From: JALYUA01 sp039931865
Lineage (GTDB): Bacteria; Acidobacteriota; Thermoanaerobaculia; UBA5066; Gp7-AA6
DNA: 5,700 bases
Assembly: GCA_039931865.1 (NCBI GenBank)
Contig: JBDTRB010000182.1
Location: 1 to 5,700, forward strand
Direction of reading: 5' to 3'
The notes below the pieces were generated by a model. The model was not told the DNA's origin, did not search any database, and worked only from the letters and a program-made list of their open reading frames with translations. Both the position numbers and the translations under genes were made by a program. Shown here in pieces: positions 1 through 5,517 of this stretch; the stretch's first letter is position 1, and every line of letters begins with the position of its first letter.

Positions 1-107
1 ACCGGGGTCGGCGCCGGCGCCGGGGCCCTGGCGGCCGCCGGCTTCTGCGCGGAGGCGGCGACGGCACCGAGAAAGAGGGCGAGGAAAAGGGACGTTACGG
101 TTTTCAT
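1..107 (-). CDS. pilP: Type IV pilus assembly protein PilP, N-terminal fragment
   Basis: Only the first 35 codons lie in the window; the gene runs off the left edge. PilP is the periplasmic inner-membrane-anchored protein that connects the PilN/PilO pair to the PilQ secretin. The call rests mainly on position: it directly follows pilO, and its ATG overlaps the pilO stop in an ATGA. A weak GGAAA ribosome site lies just upstream. The visible protein begins with a short basic end (MKTV) and a hydrophobic stretch up to about residue 17. An ASA-Q type I signal peptidase site follows at about residue 20, then an Ala/Pro-rich linker (PAAARAPAPAPTP). Classical PilP is a lipoprotein with a lipobox Cys; no Cys is present in these 35 residues. 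The diagnostic folded domain is outside the window, so another secreted pilus protein cannot be excluded. Confidence 0.7.
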   Translation of the reverse strand, partial: MKTVTSLFLALFLGAVAASAQKPAAARAPAPAPTP

Positions 108-784
108 TCGATTTTTCCGGCCGCGTCCTGCGTCTTGTTCCGGTTGGCCTGGACCCGTGCCGCGGCCCCGGCGCCGGCGTTGGGTTTCGCCGCATTGGCT
201 TTCGCGGCCTCGTCGCCCGTGTAGATGAAGGTCTTCGCCGTGAAGCTCGCGCTGATCGACTTGCCGGCACCGCCGGCAGTATTGCCGTCGAGCCCGCCGA
301 CCTTCATGTCCTCGACGTTGATGATTCGCGAGAAGCGGCTCATCCGGTCGAAGAAGAGGGCGAGGTTGTGGTACGTGCCGTCGAGCGAGATTTCGATCGG
401 ATATTCGGAGTAGAAATCCTTGCCGATCGGCTCGCCGGGCGTGAACTTCTTCAGGCTGAAGTCGCCCTGGCGGGTCAGCGTCTCGATCCGTTTGATCAGG
501 TCTTCCGTGTTCCGGGCGGAGGGCAGGATCTGCAGGAGCTTGGCGAGCTCGAGCTCCAGCCGCTTCACTTCTTCGCGGAACTGGGAAAGCTTGCGCTCCG
601 CCGCCCGACCCTTGCTGATCTCGTCCTGAAGGCCCTTCAGCTCGTCGGTCTTGCGCGCGATGTCCTGGTTGATCCCGCGAAACCAGAGGTAGTGCACCGC
701 GACCGCGAGGACCAGGCCGATCCCGACGCCGATGAGCGCGGCGACCCACCATTTCTTCTCTTCGAGCTTGAGTTCGATGGCCAT
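104..784 (-). CDS. pilO: Type IV pilus inner-membrane protein PilO
   Basis: PilO is a bitopic inner-membrane protein that heterodimerises with PilN and forms part of the PilMNOP alignment complex. The 226-residue protein has a short charged cytoplasmic end (residues 1-11) and one transmembrane helix at about 12-35. A periplasmic coiled coil rich in Glu/Lys/Leu follows at about 37-85, then the LPSARNTEDLIKRIE segment that leads into the PilO domain. The block YPIEISLDGTY..LALFFDRMSRFSRIINVEDM at about 128-160 is the most typical PilO signature. Residues from about 190 to the end form an Ala/Asn/Lys-rich low-complexity tail with no recognisable fold. The ATG lies 3 bases after the pilN stop with only a weak purine-rich site upstream, suggesting translational coupling. 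The stop overlaps the pilP start by 4 bases. Length is in the usual range for the family. Confidence 0.93.
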   Translation of the reverse strand: MAIELKLEEKKWWVAALIGVGIGLVLAVAVHYLWFRGINQDIARKTDELKGLQDEISKGRAAERKLSQFREEVKRLELELAKLLQILPSARNTEDLIKRIETLTRQGDFSLKKFTPGEPIGKDFYSEYPIEISLDGTYHNLALFFDRMSRFSRIINVEDMKVGGLDGNTAGGAGKSISASFTAKTFIYTGDEAAKANAAKPNAGAGAAARVQANRNKTQDAAGKIE

Positions 785-787
785 GGC

Positions 788-1441
788 CTAGGTCTTCGCC
801 TTCCCGGGGACCGGGGTGGCGGGCGTCGTTCCGTGGGCGCCGGAGGCGGCCGCGGCCGCGGGAGCGGGTGCCACCCCGGAGGGACGGAACACGAGCGTCA
901 TCTCCCAGTTGTAGATGCCCTGCTGGGTGCCCCCTTCCTGGCCGAGGTTCTTGAAAACGGGCTCAGCGAAGAAGGGGCTCTTCTTCAGGTTCTCGAGGTA
1001 TGTCGCGACGGCGTTCGGAGACAGGGTCTTACCGCGCAGGGTCAGCAGGTTGCCGGTCGCGTCGAGTCCCGAGAGCCACACGAGGTCGGGAAGGGCGCGA
1101 GAGATTTCGTCCATCAGCCGGACCGGACCTTTCTGGTTCGTCTTCAGCTGATTGATGAGGTTGATCTTCTCTTCGAGGCTGGCCTTCTTGATTTCGTAAC
1201 CCTTGACTTCCTCGATGATCGACTTCAGCCGCTCGGCCTCGATGCGGGCTTTGCCGATCTCCTCGTTCAGGGCCCGGCGCTTGTTCGTCAGTGCGAGCCC
1301 CATGATGGCGATATAGAGGACCCCGAGAGCGATTCCGCCGGCGAAAACGAGGTTGTTGAGCCTCGCTCCCGTCGGGAGCATCGGCGCCTTCTTGCGGGCC
1401 GCCGCCGCTTTGGCTTCGGTGAGAAGGTTGATCCGGATCAC
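788..1441 (-). CDS. pilN: Type IV pilus assembly protein PilN
   Basis: PilN tethers the cytoplasmic ATPase-fold protein PilM to the membrane and pairs with PilO in the periplasm. The 217-residue protein begins MIRINLLTE. The INLL motif (residues 4-7) is the conserved PilM-binding peptide. After a basic, Ala-rich linker there is one transmembrane helix at about 30-51, then a coiled coil at about 54-102. A compact periplasmic domain follows at about 105-187 (RLMDEISRALPDLVWLSGL, then LTLRGKTLSPNAVATYLENL), as expected for the PilN ferredoxin-like fold. Residues 190-217 are an Ala/Pro/Gly-rich tail. The start is GTG, chosen because it places the INLL motif at the N-terminus, overlaps the pilM stop as GTGA, and has a GGAG ribosome site 10 bases upstream inside pilM. 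Confidence 0.95.
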   Translation of the reverse strand: MIRINLLTEAKAAAARKKAPMLPTGARLNNLVFAGGIALGVLYIAIMGLALTNKRRALNEEIGKARIEAERLKSIIEEVKGYEIKKASLEEKINLINQLKTNQKGPVRLMDEISRALPDLVWLSGLDATGNLLTLRGKTLSPNAVATYLENLKKSPFFAEPVFKNLGQEGGTQQGIYNWEMTLVFRPSGVAPAPAAAAASGAHGTTPATPVPGKAKT

Positions 1442-2511
1442 GCCGACTCATCTCCGATGTGGCGGACCGCCAGGCCCACCGCGACTGCGAGGCTCGGTGC
1501 GTTTTCGGTGAGCCACTCGGGGGAGACCGAGCTGCCCGCGATGTCGATCTGGCGGAAGGGGTTCATCACCTCGACGGGGATGCCGAATCTCTCCTTCAGC
1601 TGGGTGTCGAGATTGACGACCCGCGAGGATCCGCCGGCGATGAAGAGCTGGTCGATCTTCTCGGTCGACGTGGTGGCGATGAAGAAGTCGAACGTCTTCT
1701 GCAACTCCTGGGCGAGGTCTTCGGAAACCGACCGCAGGATCGGGATGATGTCCGAAACGGTGTGCTCACCGGAGGTTTCGCCCTTTTTCAGCGCTTCGGC
1801 CTGCTCGAAAGCGAGCGAGAGCTGCTTCTGGATGGCGTCGGTGTACTGGTTGCCCCCGAAGGAGATGTCGCGCCAGAAGATCGTGTTCGTCCCGGAAAGG
1901 ACGTTCACGTTCGTGACGGAGGCCCCGATGTTGACGAGCGCGACGACGCGGCCCGGCTCGACCGGATAGTTCGCTTCGTAGGCATTCTGGAGTGCAAACG
2001 CGTCCACGTCGACGAGCGCCGGGGTCTTCCCGACCTGGGTGATGACGCTCGTGTAGTCGCCGATCTTGTCTTTCTTCACGGCGACCAGGAGGACGTCCAT
2101 CGTCTCGCCCGCAGCGGCGTCTAAGACCACGTAGTCGAGGTTCACGTCGTTGATGTCGAAGGGGACGTACTGCTCGGCTTCCCAGCGGATCGACTCCGCC
2201 AGCTCCTCGGCCGACATCGTCGGCAGCGAGATCTTCTTGATGATGACGGAGTGGCCCGAGAGGGAAGTGCCGAAGTCGTTGTTCCTCACCGAAAGCGAGG
2301 AGACGACCCGGTTGACCGTGTCGACGACGAGGGAGGCGTCCATGATGGCGCCGTCGACGATTGCCTCGGGGGAGAGGGTTTCCATGCCGGTTTTGACCAG
2401 CCTGTACCCCCCACCCTTGGCGTCCTTCAGCTCGACCAGCTTGACAGCCGACGAGCCTATGTCGAGGCCAACCAGGTTCTTTGACTTCCTGAAAAGCACA
2501 ATATGGCCCAC
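1438..2511 (-). CDS. pilM: Type IV pilus assembly protein PilM (actin/FtsA-like ATP-binding)
   Basis: PilM is a cytoplasmic FtsA/actin-fold protein that binds ATP and the N-terminal peptide of PilN, and it recruits pilus machinery to the inner membrane. Motifs seen, numbered from the GTG at 2511, include the phosphate-1 loop VGLDIGSSAVKLVEL at 14-28 and WEAEQYVPFDIND at 110-122, a strongly conserved PilM stretch. They also include the phosphate-2 loop ALVNIGASVTNVNVL at 191-205 and the adenosine motif LFIAGGSSRVVNL at 289-301. The phosphate-2 loop has Asn194 where many homologues have Asp; I believe Asn is found in other PilM proteins too. The full 357 residues fit the family. Two in-frame GTG codons can start the gene. 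The one at 2511 has no clear ribosome site. The one at 2499 (protein MLFRKSKNLVGLDIG) has GGTGG about 8 bases upstream and fits usual PilM N-termini better. It is the first gene of the operon. Confidence 0.96.
   Translation of the reverse strand: MGHIVLFRKSKNLVGLDIGSSAVKLVELKDAKGGGYRLVKTGMETLSPEAIVDGAIMDASLVVDTVNRVVSSLSVRNNDFGTSLSGHSVIIKKISLPTMSAEELAESIRWEAEQYVPFDINDVNLDYVVLDAAAGETMDVLLVAVKKDKIGDYTSVITQVGKTPALVDVDAFALQNAYEANYPVEPGRVVALVNIGASVTNVNVLSGTNTIFWRDISFGGNQYTDAIQKQLSLAFEQAEALKKGETSGEHTVSDIIPILRSVSEDLAQELQKTFDFFIATTSTEKIDQLFIAGGSSRVVNLDTQLKERFGIPVEVMNPFRQIDIAGSSVSPEWLTENAPSLAVAVGLAVRHIGDESA
1452..1455 (-). promoter_or_regulatory. Ribosome binding site of pilN (GGAG)
   Basis: On the minus strand GGAG lies 10 bases before the GTG start of pilN, within the last codons of pilM. 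It supports the GTG at 1441 over an ATG at 1451, which is in another frame and gives an Arg/Gly-rich nonsense protein. Confidence 0.6.
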
Positions 2512-2530
2512 CGAAAAAATTAATGCGGTG
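2509..2530 (-). promoter_or_regulatory. Inverted repeat in the pilM leader (CACCG-N12-CGGTG)
   Basis: A 5-bp perfect inverted repeat with an AT-rich 12-base spacer spans the translation start region of pilM. In the transcript the 3' arm contains both the upstream GTG codon and the GGTGG that would serve as ribosome site for the GTG at 2499. The hairpin could therefore mask initiation, or the DNA repeat could be an operator. The stem is short, so this is only a possibility. Confidence 0.3.
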
Positions 2531-2567
2531 AAGGGCTTTGACTAATGTTTTGTTACGGCTGCTGACC

Positions 2568-2596
2568 AAAATAACAGAAGGTTTTCCCCCAGTCAA
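2568..2596 (-). promoter_or_regulatory. Sigma-70 type promoter of the pilMNOP operon, extended -10
   Basis: On the minus strand, TTGACT (2596-2591, 5 of 6 to TTGACA) is followed by a 17-base spacer and TATTTT (2573-2568, 4 of 6 to TATAAT). The spacer ends in TGT, giving the extended -10 form TGnTATTTT. Spacing and location, in a comparatively AT-rich stretch about 57 bases ahead of the first possible pilM start, both fit. The predicted 5' leader is roughly 50-60 bases and contains the CACCG/CGGTG inverted repeat. No sigma-54 -24/-12 pattern was seen nearby. Confidence 0.65.
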
Positions 2597-2714
2597 GGGC
2601 GCTTACGGGGAAATAGCACGGCCCGTGAACGATTTAGCCGTTTTCAGGAAAAGGGCTGCCGCCATGGCCCGCCGGCCGAGCCGAATTTCCTGCGATCGGG
2701 GGAGCCTTCGAGAT

Positions 2715-2743
2715 TTGCTCCCGCGTTCCGTTCCATGTAGGAT
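2715..2743 (+). promoter_or_regulatory. Candidate promoter of rpmB
   Basis: TTGCTC (2715-2720, 3 of 6 to TTGACA), a 17-base spacer and TAGGAT (2738-2743, 4 of 6 to TATAAT, preceded by TG) lie 40 bases ahead of the rpmB start. Position and spacing are right but the hexamers are weak, so this is a candidate only. Confidence 0.4.
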
Positions 2744-2768
2744 GCGGCGTTTTTTTCAATCCGCACTC

Positions 2769-2774
2769 CGGAGG
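2769..2774 (+). promoter_or_regulatory. Ribosome binding site of rpmB (CGGAGG)
   Basis: CGGAGG ends 8 bases before the ATG at 2783. It is the best Shine-Dalgarno match in the window and fixes the rpmB start. Confidence 0.8.
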
Positions 2775-2782
2775 CGAGATCC

Positions 2783-3007
2783 ATGGCTCAGCAATGCGAA
2801 TTCTGCGGCAAGACCCCCAAGTCGGGGCACCGCGTCAGTCACGCGAACAACGTCACCAATCGCAAGTGGAACCTGAACCTGAAGACGGTCAGAGCGGCGA
2901 CGGCCGGAGGCGGAAAGCGCGTCCGCGTCTGCACGCGATGCCTGCGCTCGGGCAAGGTTACGAAGCCCGTCGTGAGAACGGCGGCCACGGCGGCGGCGAA
3001 GGCCTGA
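2783..3007 (+). CDS. rpmB: 50S ribosomal protein bL28, zinc-binding (C+) form
   Basis: Structural protein of the large ribosomal subunit. The 74-residue protein starts MAQQCEFCGKTPKSGHRVSH. It has the L28 features in order: an N-terminal CxxC (C5, C8), the GHRVSHANN segment with NRKWNLNL at 26-33 that lies against rRNA, KRVRVC at 45-50, and a second CxxC (C50, C53). The two CxxC pairs make the four-cysteine zinc site of C+ L28 paralogues. A C-terminal Lys/Ala-rich tail completes the usual short length. The start has a strong CGGAGG site. The gene is transcribed divergently from pilM and convergently to rel, so it appears to be a single-gene unit here; rpmG, its common partner, is not next to it. 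The stop codon is followed within 5 bases by a repeat array. Confidence 0.97.
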   Translation: MAQQCEFCGKTPKSGHRVSHANNVTNRKWNLNLKTVRAATAGGGKRVRVCTRCLRSGKVTKPVVRTAATAAAKA

Positions 3008-3012
3008 GGGCC

Positions 3013-3040
3013 GGGAGCCGGGAATCGGGAATCGGGAGCC
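3013..3040 (+). repeat. Tandem heptamer array, 4 units (GGGAGCC/GGGAATC)
   Basis: Four contiguous 7-base units read GGGAGCC, GGGAATC, GGGAATC, GGGAGCC, so the outer units share one variant and the inner units the other. The array starts 5 bases downstream of the rpmB stop codon and forms the left end of the composite element. Confidence 0.9.
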
Positions 3041-3042
3041 GA

Positions 3043-3093
3043 GCGACCAACGGGAGCGAGACGGCCGCGGTACCCCGCGGTCAACTAAATCGG
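3043..3093 (+). repeat. REP-like core, left copy, with CCGCGG hairpin
   Basis: The 51-base core matches the reverse complement of 3236-3286 at 46 positions. It contains GGAGCGAGACGG, then a hairpin with stem CCGCGG (3065-3070 and 3075-3080) and loop TACC. The stem can extend by a G-U and a G-C pair to 8 bp. The core ends in TCAACTAAATCGG. A GGAG just 5' of a short GC-rich hairpin recalls the tetranucleotide-plus-palindrome design of REP sequences, but I do not recognise this as a named family. Confidence 0.85.
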
Positions 3094-3136
3094 GAATCGG
3101 GAATCGGCGGGGACGGGAATCGCGGGAACGAGAATC
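3092..3136 (+). repeat. Decaying heptamers after the left core
   Basis: Two perfect GGGAATC units (3092-3105) are followed by degenerate relatives: GGCGGGGAC, a further perfect GGGAATC at 3115-3121, GCGGGAAC, and GAGAATC at 3130-3136. The series looks like an older, diverged part of the same heptamer array. Confidence 0.7.
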
Positions 3137-3207
3137 GAACGGCAACCCTCTCCGGTTCCGATCTGCCCCTCTGGATCCTGATTCGGGTCGAGACGAAAAC
3201 GTTCGGC

Positions 3208-3227
3208 GCGAGAGGCCTCCGCCTCGC
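3208..3227 (-). repeat. Imperfect hairpin, possible third diverged REP-like unit or rel terminator
   Basis: On the minus strand GCGAGGC, loop GGAG and GCCTCTCGC form a stem with a 2-base bulge. It is preceded by CGGAGCGAG, a 9-mer also found in the right core at 3269-3277 just before its hairpin. It may therefore be a third, diverged copy of the hairpin unit. On the minus strand a TTTT occurs only about 8 bases after the stem, so a rho-independent terminator for rel is possible but weak. Confidence 0.4.
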
Positions 3228-3235
3228 TCCGATTA

Positions 3236-3286
3236 CCGATTTAGTTGACCGCGGAGTGCCGCGGCCGTCTCGCTCCGGGAGGTCGC
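3236..3286 (-). repeat. REP-like core, right copy (inverted), with CCGCGG hairpin
   Basis: The reverse complement agrees with the left core at 46 of 51 positions. The five differences fall in the short stretch after GCGACC (three) and in the hairpin loop (two; CACT here, TACC there). Both CCGCGG stem arms and the end TCAACTAAATCGG are unchanged. The concentration of change outside the stem fits selection on, or recent copying of, the hairpin. Confidence 0.85.
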
Positions 3287-3288
3287 CC

Positions 3289-3323
3289 GATTCCCGATTC
3301 CCGATTCCCGATTCCCGATTCCC
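3289..3323 (-). repeat. Tandem heptamer array, 5 units (GATTCCC on plus, GGGAATC on minus)
   Basis: Five perfect contiguous GATTCCC units are followed by GTCCC, which touches the rel stop codon at 3328. The array is the mirror image of the left heptamer array and forms the right end of the composite element. Perfect short tandem units of this kind are prone to slippage, so copy number may vary between strains. Confidence 0.92.
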
Positions 3324-3327
3324 GTCC

Positions 3328-5505
3328 CTACCCCGTTCCCCCGGCCGGAAGGTTGTACTTCCGAACGACCTCGCGCACGCCCTCGACCTTGCTCAACCGA
3401 GCGAGAATCTTTTCGAGGTGCTTCAGGTCGGACGTTTCGAGCGACACCGCGATGTACGGCCGGGTCGTCTCCTCGGTCCTCGCCTCGATCCGGCGGATGT
3501 TGGAGTTCTCTCCCGCGATCGCCTGCGTGATGTCTGCCAGGAGGCCGGGCCGGTCGTCCGAGATCACCTCGAGGTCGATCGCGTAGCTGTTCGCCTTGGC
3601 GCCCGCCCACGCGACGTCGATCCGCCGCTCCGGGTCGTAGAGAAGGTTCTTCACGTTCGGGCAGCTCTCCGAATGCACGGAGACGCCGCGGCCCCGGGTG
3701 ACGTAGCCGAGGATCCGCTCCCCGGGCACCGGCGTGCAGCACTGCGCGAGTGAGGCGAGCAGGTCGTTGTGACCGACGACGACGATGTCCGGCGAGCCGA
3801 ACGGGAGGATCTTCCGGACCACGCGGGAAACGGCGGTCTCCCGGCCCGCCTCCGGGCGCGCGAGCTCGTCTGAGGGGACGAACCGCTCCAGGACGGCGCG
3901 GGAAGAGAGCTTTCCGTAGCCCAGCGCCGCGAAGAGATCCTCGGGCCGCGAGAACCCCCACTGCGGGAGCTGCTTCGCGATCTCGCCCTGCTGCTCGAGC
4001 TTCTTCACGGTGCGCTTGTATTTCTTGAGCTCCTTCTCGAGAAGGCGGCGGCCGAGCTCGACCGCCTCGCGATTCTCCTCCGTGTGGACGAAATGCCGGA
4101 TCTTGTGGCGCGCCCGGCTGGTTGCGACGAACGAGAGCCAGTCGCGGGACGGAGTTTGATTGGGCGCGGTCAGGATCTCGACGATGTCGCCGCTCGAGAG
4201 CGGGGTCTTCAGCGGGACGTGCCGCCCGTTGATCCGCGCGCCGACGCAGCGATGCCCGACGTCCGTGTGAACACGGTATGCGAAATCGACCGCCGTCGCG
4301 CCTCGCGGAAAGGCGAAGACCTCCCCCTTGGGCGTGAAGGTGTAAACCTCGTCCGGATACAGGTCCACCTTCAGCGAGGAGAGGAACTGCCGGGAGTCCT
4401 TGACCTCGCTCTGCCAGTCCACGAGCTGGCGGAGCCATTGGAACCGCGCGTCGTCCTCTTTTGGTCCGAGGCGCCCCTCCTTGTATTTCCAGTGCGCGGC
4501 GATGCCCCGCTCTGCCGTCAAGTCCATCTCGCGGGTCCGGATCTGGACCTCGAACGGCTGTGCGGAGTCGCTCATGACCGTCGTGTGGAGCGACTGGTAG
4601 AAATTGGGTTTCGGCATCGCGATGTAGTCCTTGATGCGGCCGGGAACGGGGCGCCACCTCTGGTGGACGAGCCCGAGCACGGCGTAGCAGTCCCGCGTCT
4701 CGGGCGTCACCACGCGAAGCGCCAGGACGTCGTACAGCTGCGCCACATCCACGCCGCGGCGCTTCATCTTCTCGGAGATGGAGTGATACCTCTTGCGCCG
4801 CCCGGTCACCTCCCCGTCAACGCCGGCCTCGACGATCTTTGCCGACAGCTCGCGGCGGATCTCCTCGATCATCCCCTCCGAGCCTTCGAGATTGCGCTCG
4901 ACTTCCCGCTGGACGCGTGCGTATTCCTCCGGTTCGAGGTACAGGAACGCCAGGTCCTCGAGCTCCCCTTTCAGGAGGCCCATCCCGAGCCGATTGGCGA
5001 TCGGGGCGTAGATGTCCATGGTCTCGCGGGCGATCTCGCGCCGGCGCGCTTCCGGGAGGTACTGAAGCGTCCGCATGTTGTGGAGGCGGTCCGCGAGCTT
5101 GACGAGGACGACCCGGAGGTCCGAGACCATCGCCAGGACCATCTTGCGGAACGTCTCCGCCTGCTCCTCTTCCCGGGAGACGTAGGAGAACTTCCCGATC
5201 TTGGTCAGGCCGTCCACGAGGTCCGCGACCTCGTCCCCGAACTGCTGCGCGATCGCATCTTTGGTCGTGAGCGTGTCTTCGAGGACATCGTGGAGCAGCC
5301 CCACGACGATCGACACGTCGTCGGCCTTCAGGTCCGCGAGGATCGCGGCGACGTTCAACGGATGGACGAGATAAGGCTCCCCGGACCTCCGGACCTGCCC
5401 CTTGTGCTCGCGGGCGGAAAACACATAAGCCCGCCGCAGCAGATCCTGGTCGCTCTGCGGGTTATAGGACTCGACCTTTTCGAGGATCTCTTCGAACCGG
5501 ATCAT
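3328..5505 (-). CDS. rel: Bifunctional (p)ppGpp synthetase/hydrolase Rel (RelA/SpoT family)
   Basis: Makes ppGpp/pppGpp from ATP and GDP/GTP and also hydrolyses it, setting the stringent response; it acts at the ribosome and in the cytoplasm. The 725 residues are full length for long RSH proteins. The hydrolase HD domain (about 20-175) keeps its metal ligands: H48, H72-D73 with E76-D77 in HDVLED, and D139 in LADRLHN. The synthetase domain (about 225-345) has SISEKM at 242-247, D259, the RIKD motif at 290-293, YQSLHT at 303-308 and catalytic E319 in EVQIRT. RxKD, rather than the ExDD of monofunctional RelA, together with the intact HD site points to a bifunctional enzyme. TGS is at about 386-446, a helical domain to about 570, the Cys domain has C589-C590, H611 and C615, and ACT is at about 642-716. 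The ATG start fits the family (MIRFEEILEKVESYNP) but has no clear Shine-Dalgarno. The stop lies 4 bases from the heptamer array. Confidence 0.97.
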   Translation of the reverse strand: MIRFEEILEKVESYNPQSDQDLLRRAYVFSAREHKGQVRRSGEPYLVHPLNVAAILADLKADDVSIVVGLLHDVLEDTLTTKDAIAQQFGDEVADLVDGLTKIGKFSYVSREEEQAETFRKMVLAMVSDLRVVLVKLADRLHNMRTLQYLPEARRREIARETMDIYAPIANRLGMGLLKGELEDLAFLYLEPEEYARVQREVERNLEGSEGMIEEIRRELSAKIVEAGVDGEVTGRRKRYHSISEKMKRRGVDVAQLYDVLALRVVTPETRDCYAVLGLVHQRWRPVPGRIKDYIAMPKPNFYQSLHTTVMSDSAQPFEVQIRTREMDLTAERGIAAHWKYKEGRLGPKEDDARFQWLRQLVDWQSEVKDSRQFLSSLKVDLYPDEVYTFTPKGEVFAFPRGATAVDFAYRVHTDVGHRCVGARINGRHVPLKTPLSSGDIVEILTAPNQTPSRDWLSFVATSRARHKIRHFVHTEENREAVELGRRLLEKELKKYKRTVKKLEQQGEIAKQLPQWGFSRPEDLFAALGYGKLSSRAVLERFVPSDELARPEAGRETAVSRVVRKILPFGSPDIVVVGHNDLLASLAQCCTPVPGERILGYVTRGRGVSVHSESCPNVKNLLYDPERRIDVAWAGAKANSYAIDLEVISDDRPGLLADITQAIAGENSNIRRIEARTEETTRPYIAVSLETSDLKHLEKILARLSKVEGVREVVRKYNLPAGGTG

Positions 5506-5517
5506 GGCCCGAACAAG

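Larger units (their letters stand above)
3013..3323. repeat. Composite inverted-repeat element filling the rpmB-rel intergenic region
   Basis: This stretch without a gene has an overall palindromic design. On the plus strand it reads: four heptamers, a 51-base core, more heptamers that decay, about 90 unique bases ending in a hairpin, the core in reverse orientation, and five heptamers in reverse orientation. It begins 5 bases after the rpmB stop and ends 4 bases before the rel stop. No open frame in it looks like a gene and no transposase is in the window. A REP/BIME-like or MITE-like non-autonomous element is the simplest reading. Placement between two convergent genes means both transcripts would carry strong hairpins in their 3' ends, so it may also act as a two-way terminator or mRNA stabiliser. 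No hairpin followed by a T run was found for either gene. Confidence 0.75.

Noticed and set aside
368..1969. Long plus-strand open frame (533 codons) opposite pilO, pilN and pilM
   Set aside because: It has Arg/Asp/Gly-rich sequence with no domain, and lies antisense to three well-recognised genes. Long antisense frames are expected in GC-rich coding DNA.
2756..3145. Minus-strand frame opposite rpmB that begins in the repeat element
   Set aside because: It consists of translated heptamers (RFPIPDS-like) and antisense rpmB; there is no ribosome site and no family resemblance.
3115..3150. Possible tRNA 3' half on the minus strand (GTTCGATTC resembling a T loop)
   Set aside because: The bases beside the loop cannot form the 5-bp T stem, and no acceptor, D or anticodon arm is found nearby. 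The resemblance comes from degenerate heptamers.
3013..3323. CRISPR array
   Set aside because: The 7-base units are contiguous without spacers, and the two 51-base copies are inverted rather than direct repeats.
3008..3327. Classical rho-independent terminators for rpmB or rel
   Set aside because: There are several hairpins, but none is followed directly by a T run on the proper strand.
3233..4657. Minus-strand frame of 474 codons overlapping rel in another frame and ending in the repeat element
   Set aside because: It is a shifted reading of rel. Its C-terminus is a translation of the heptamers and core (GNRESGIGN-type repeats), typical of spurious products.
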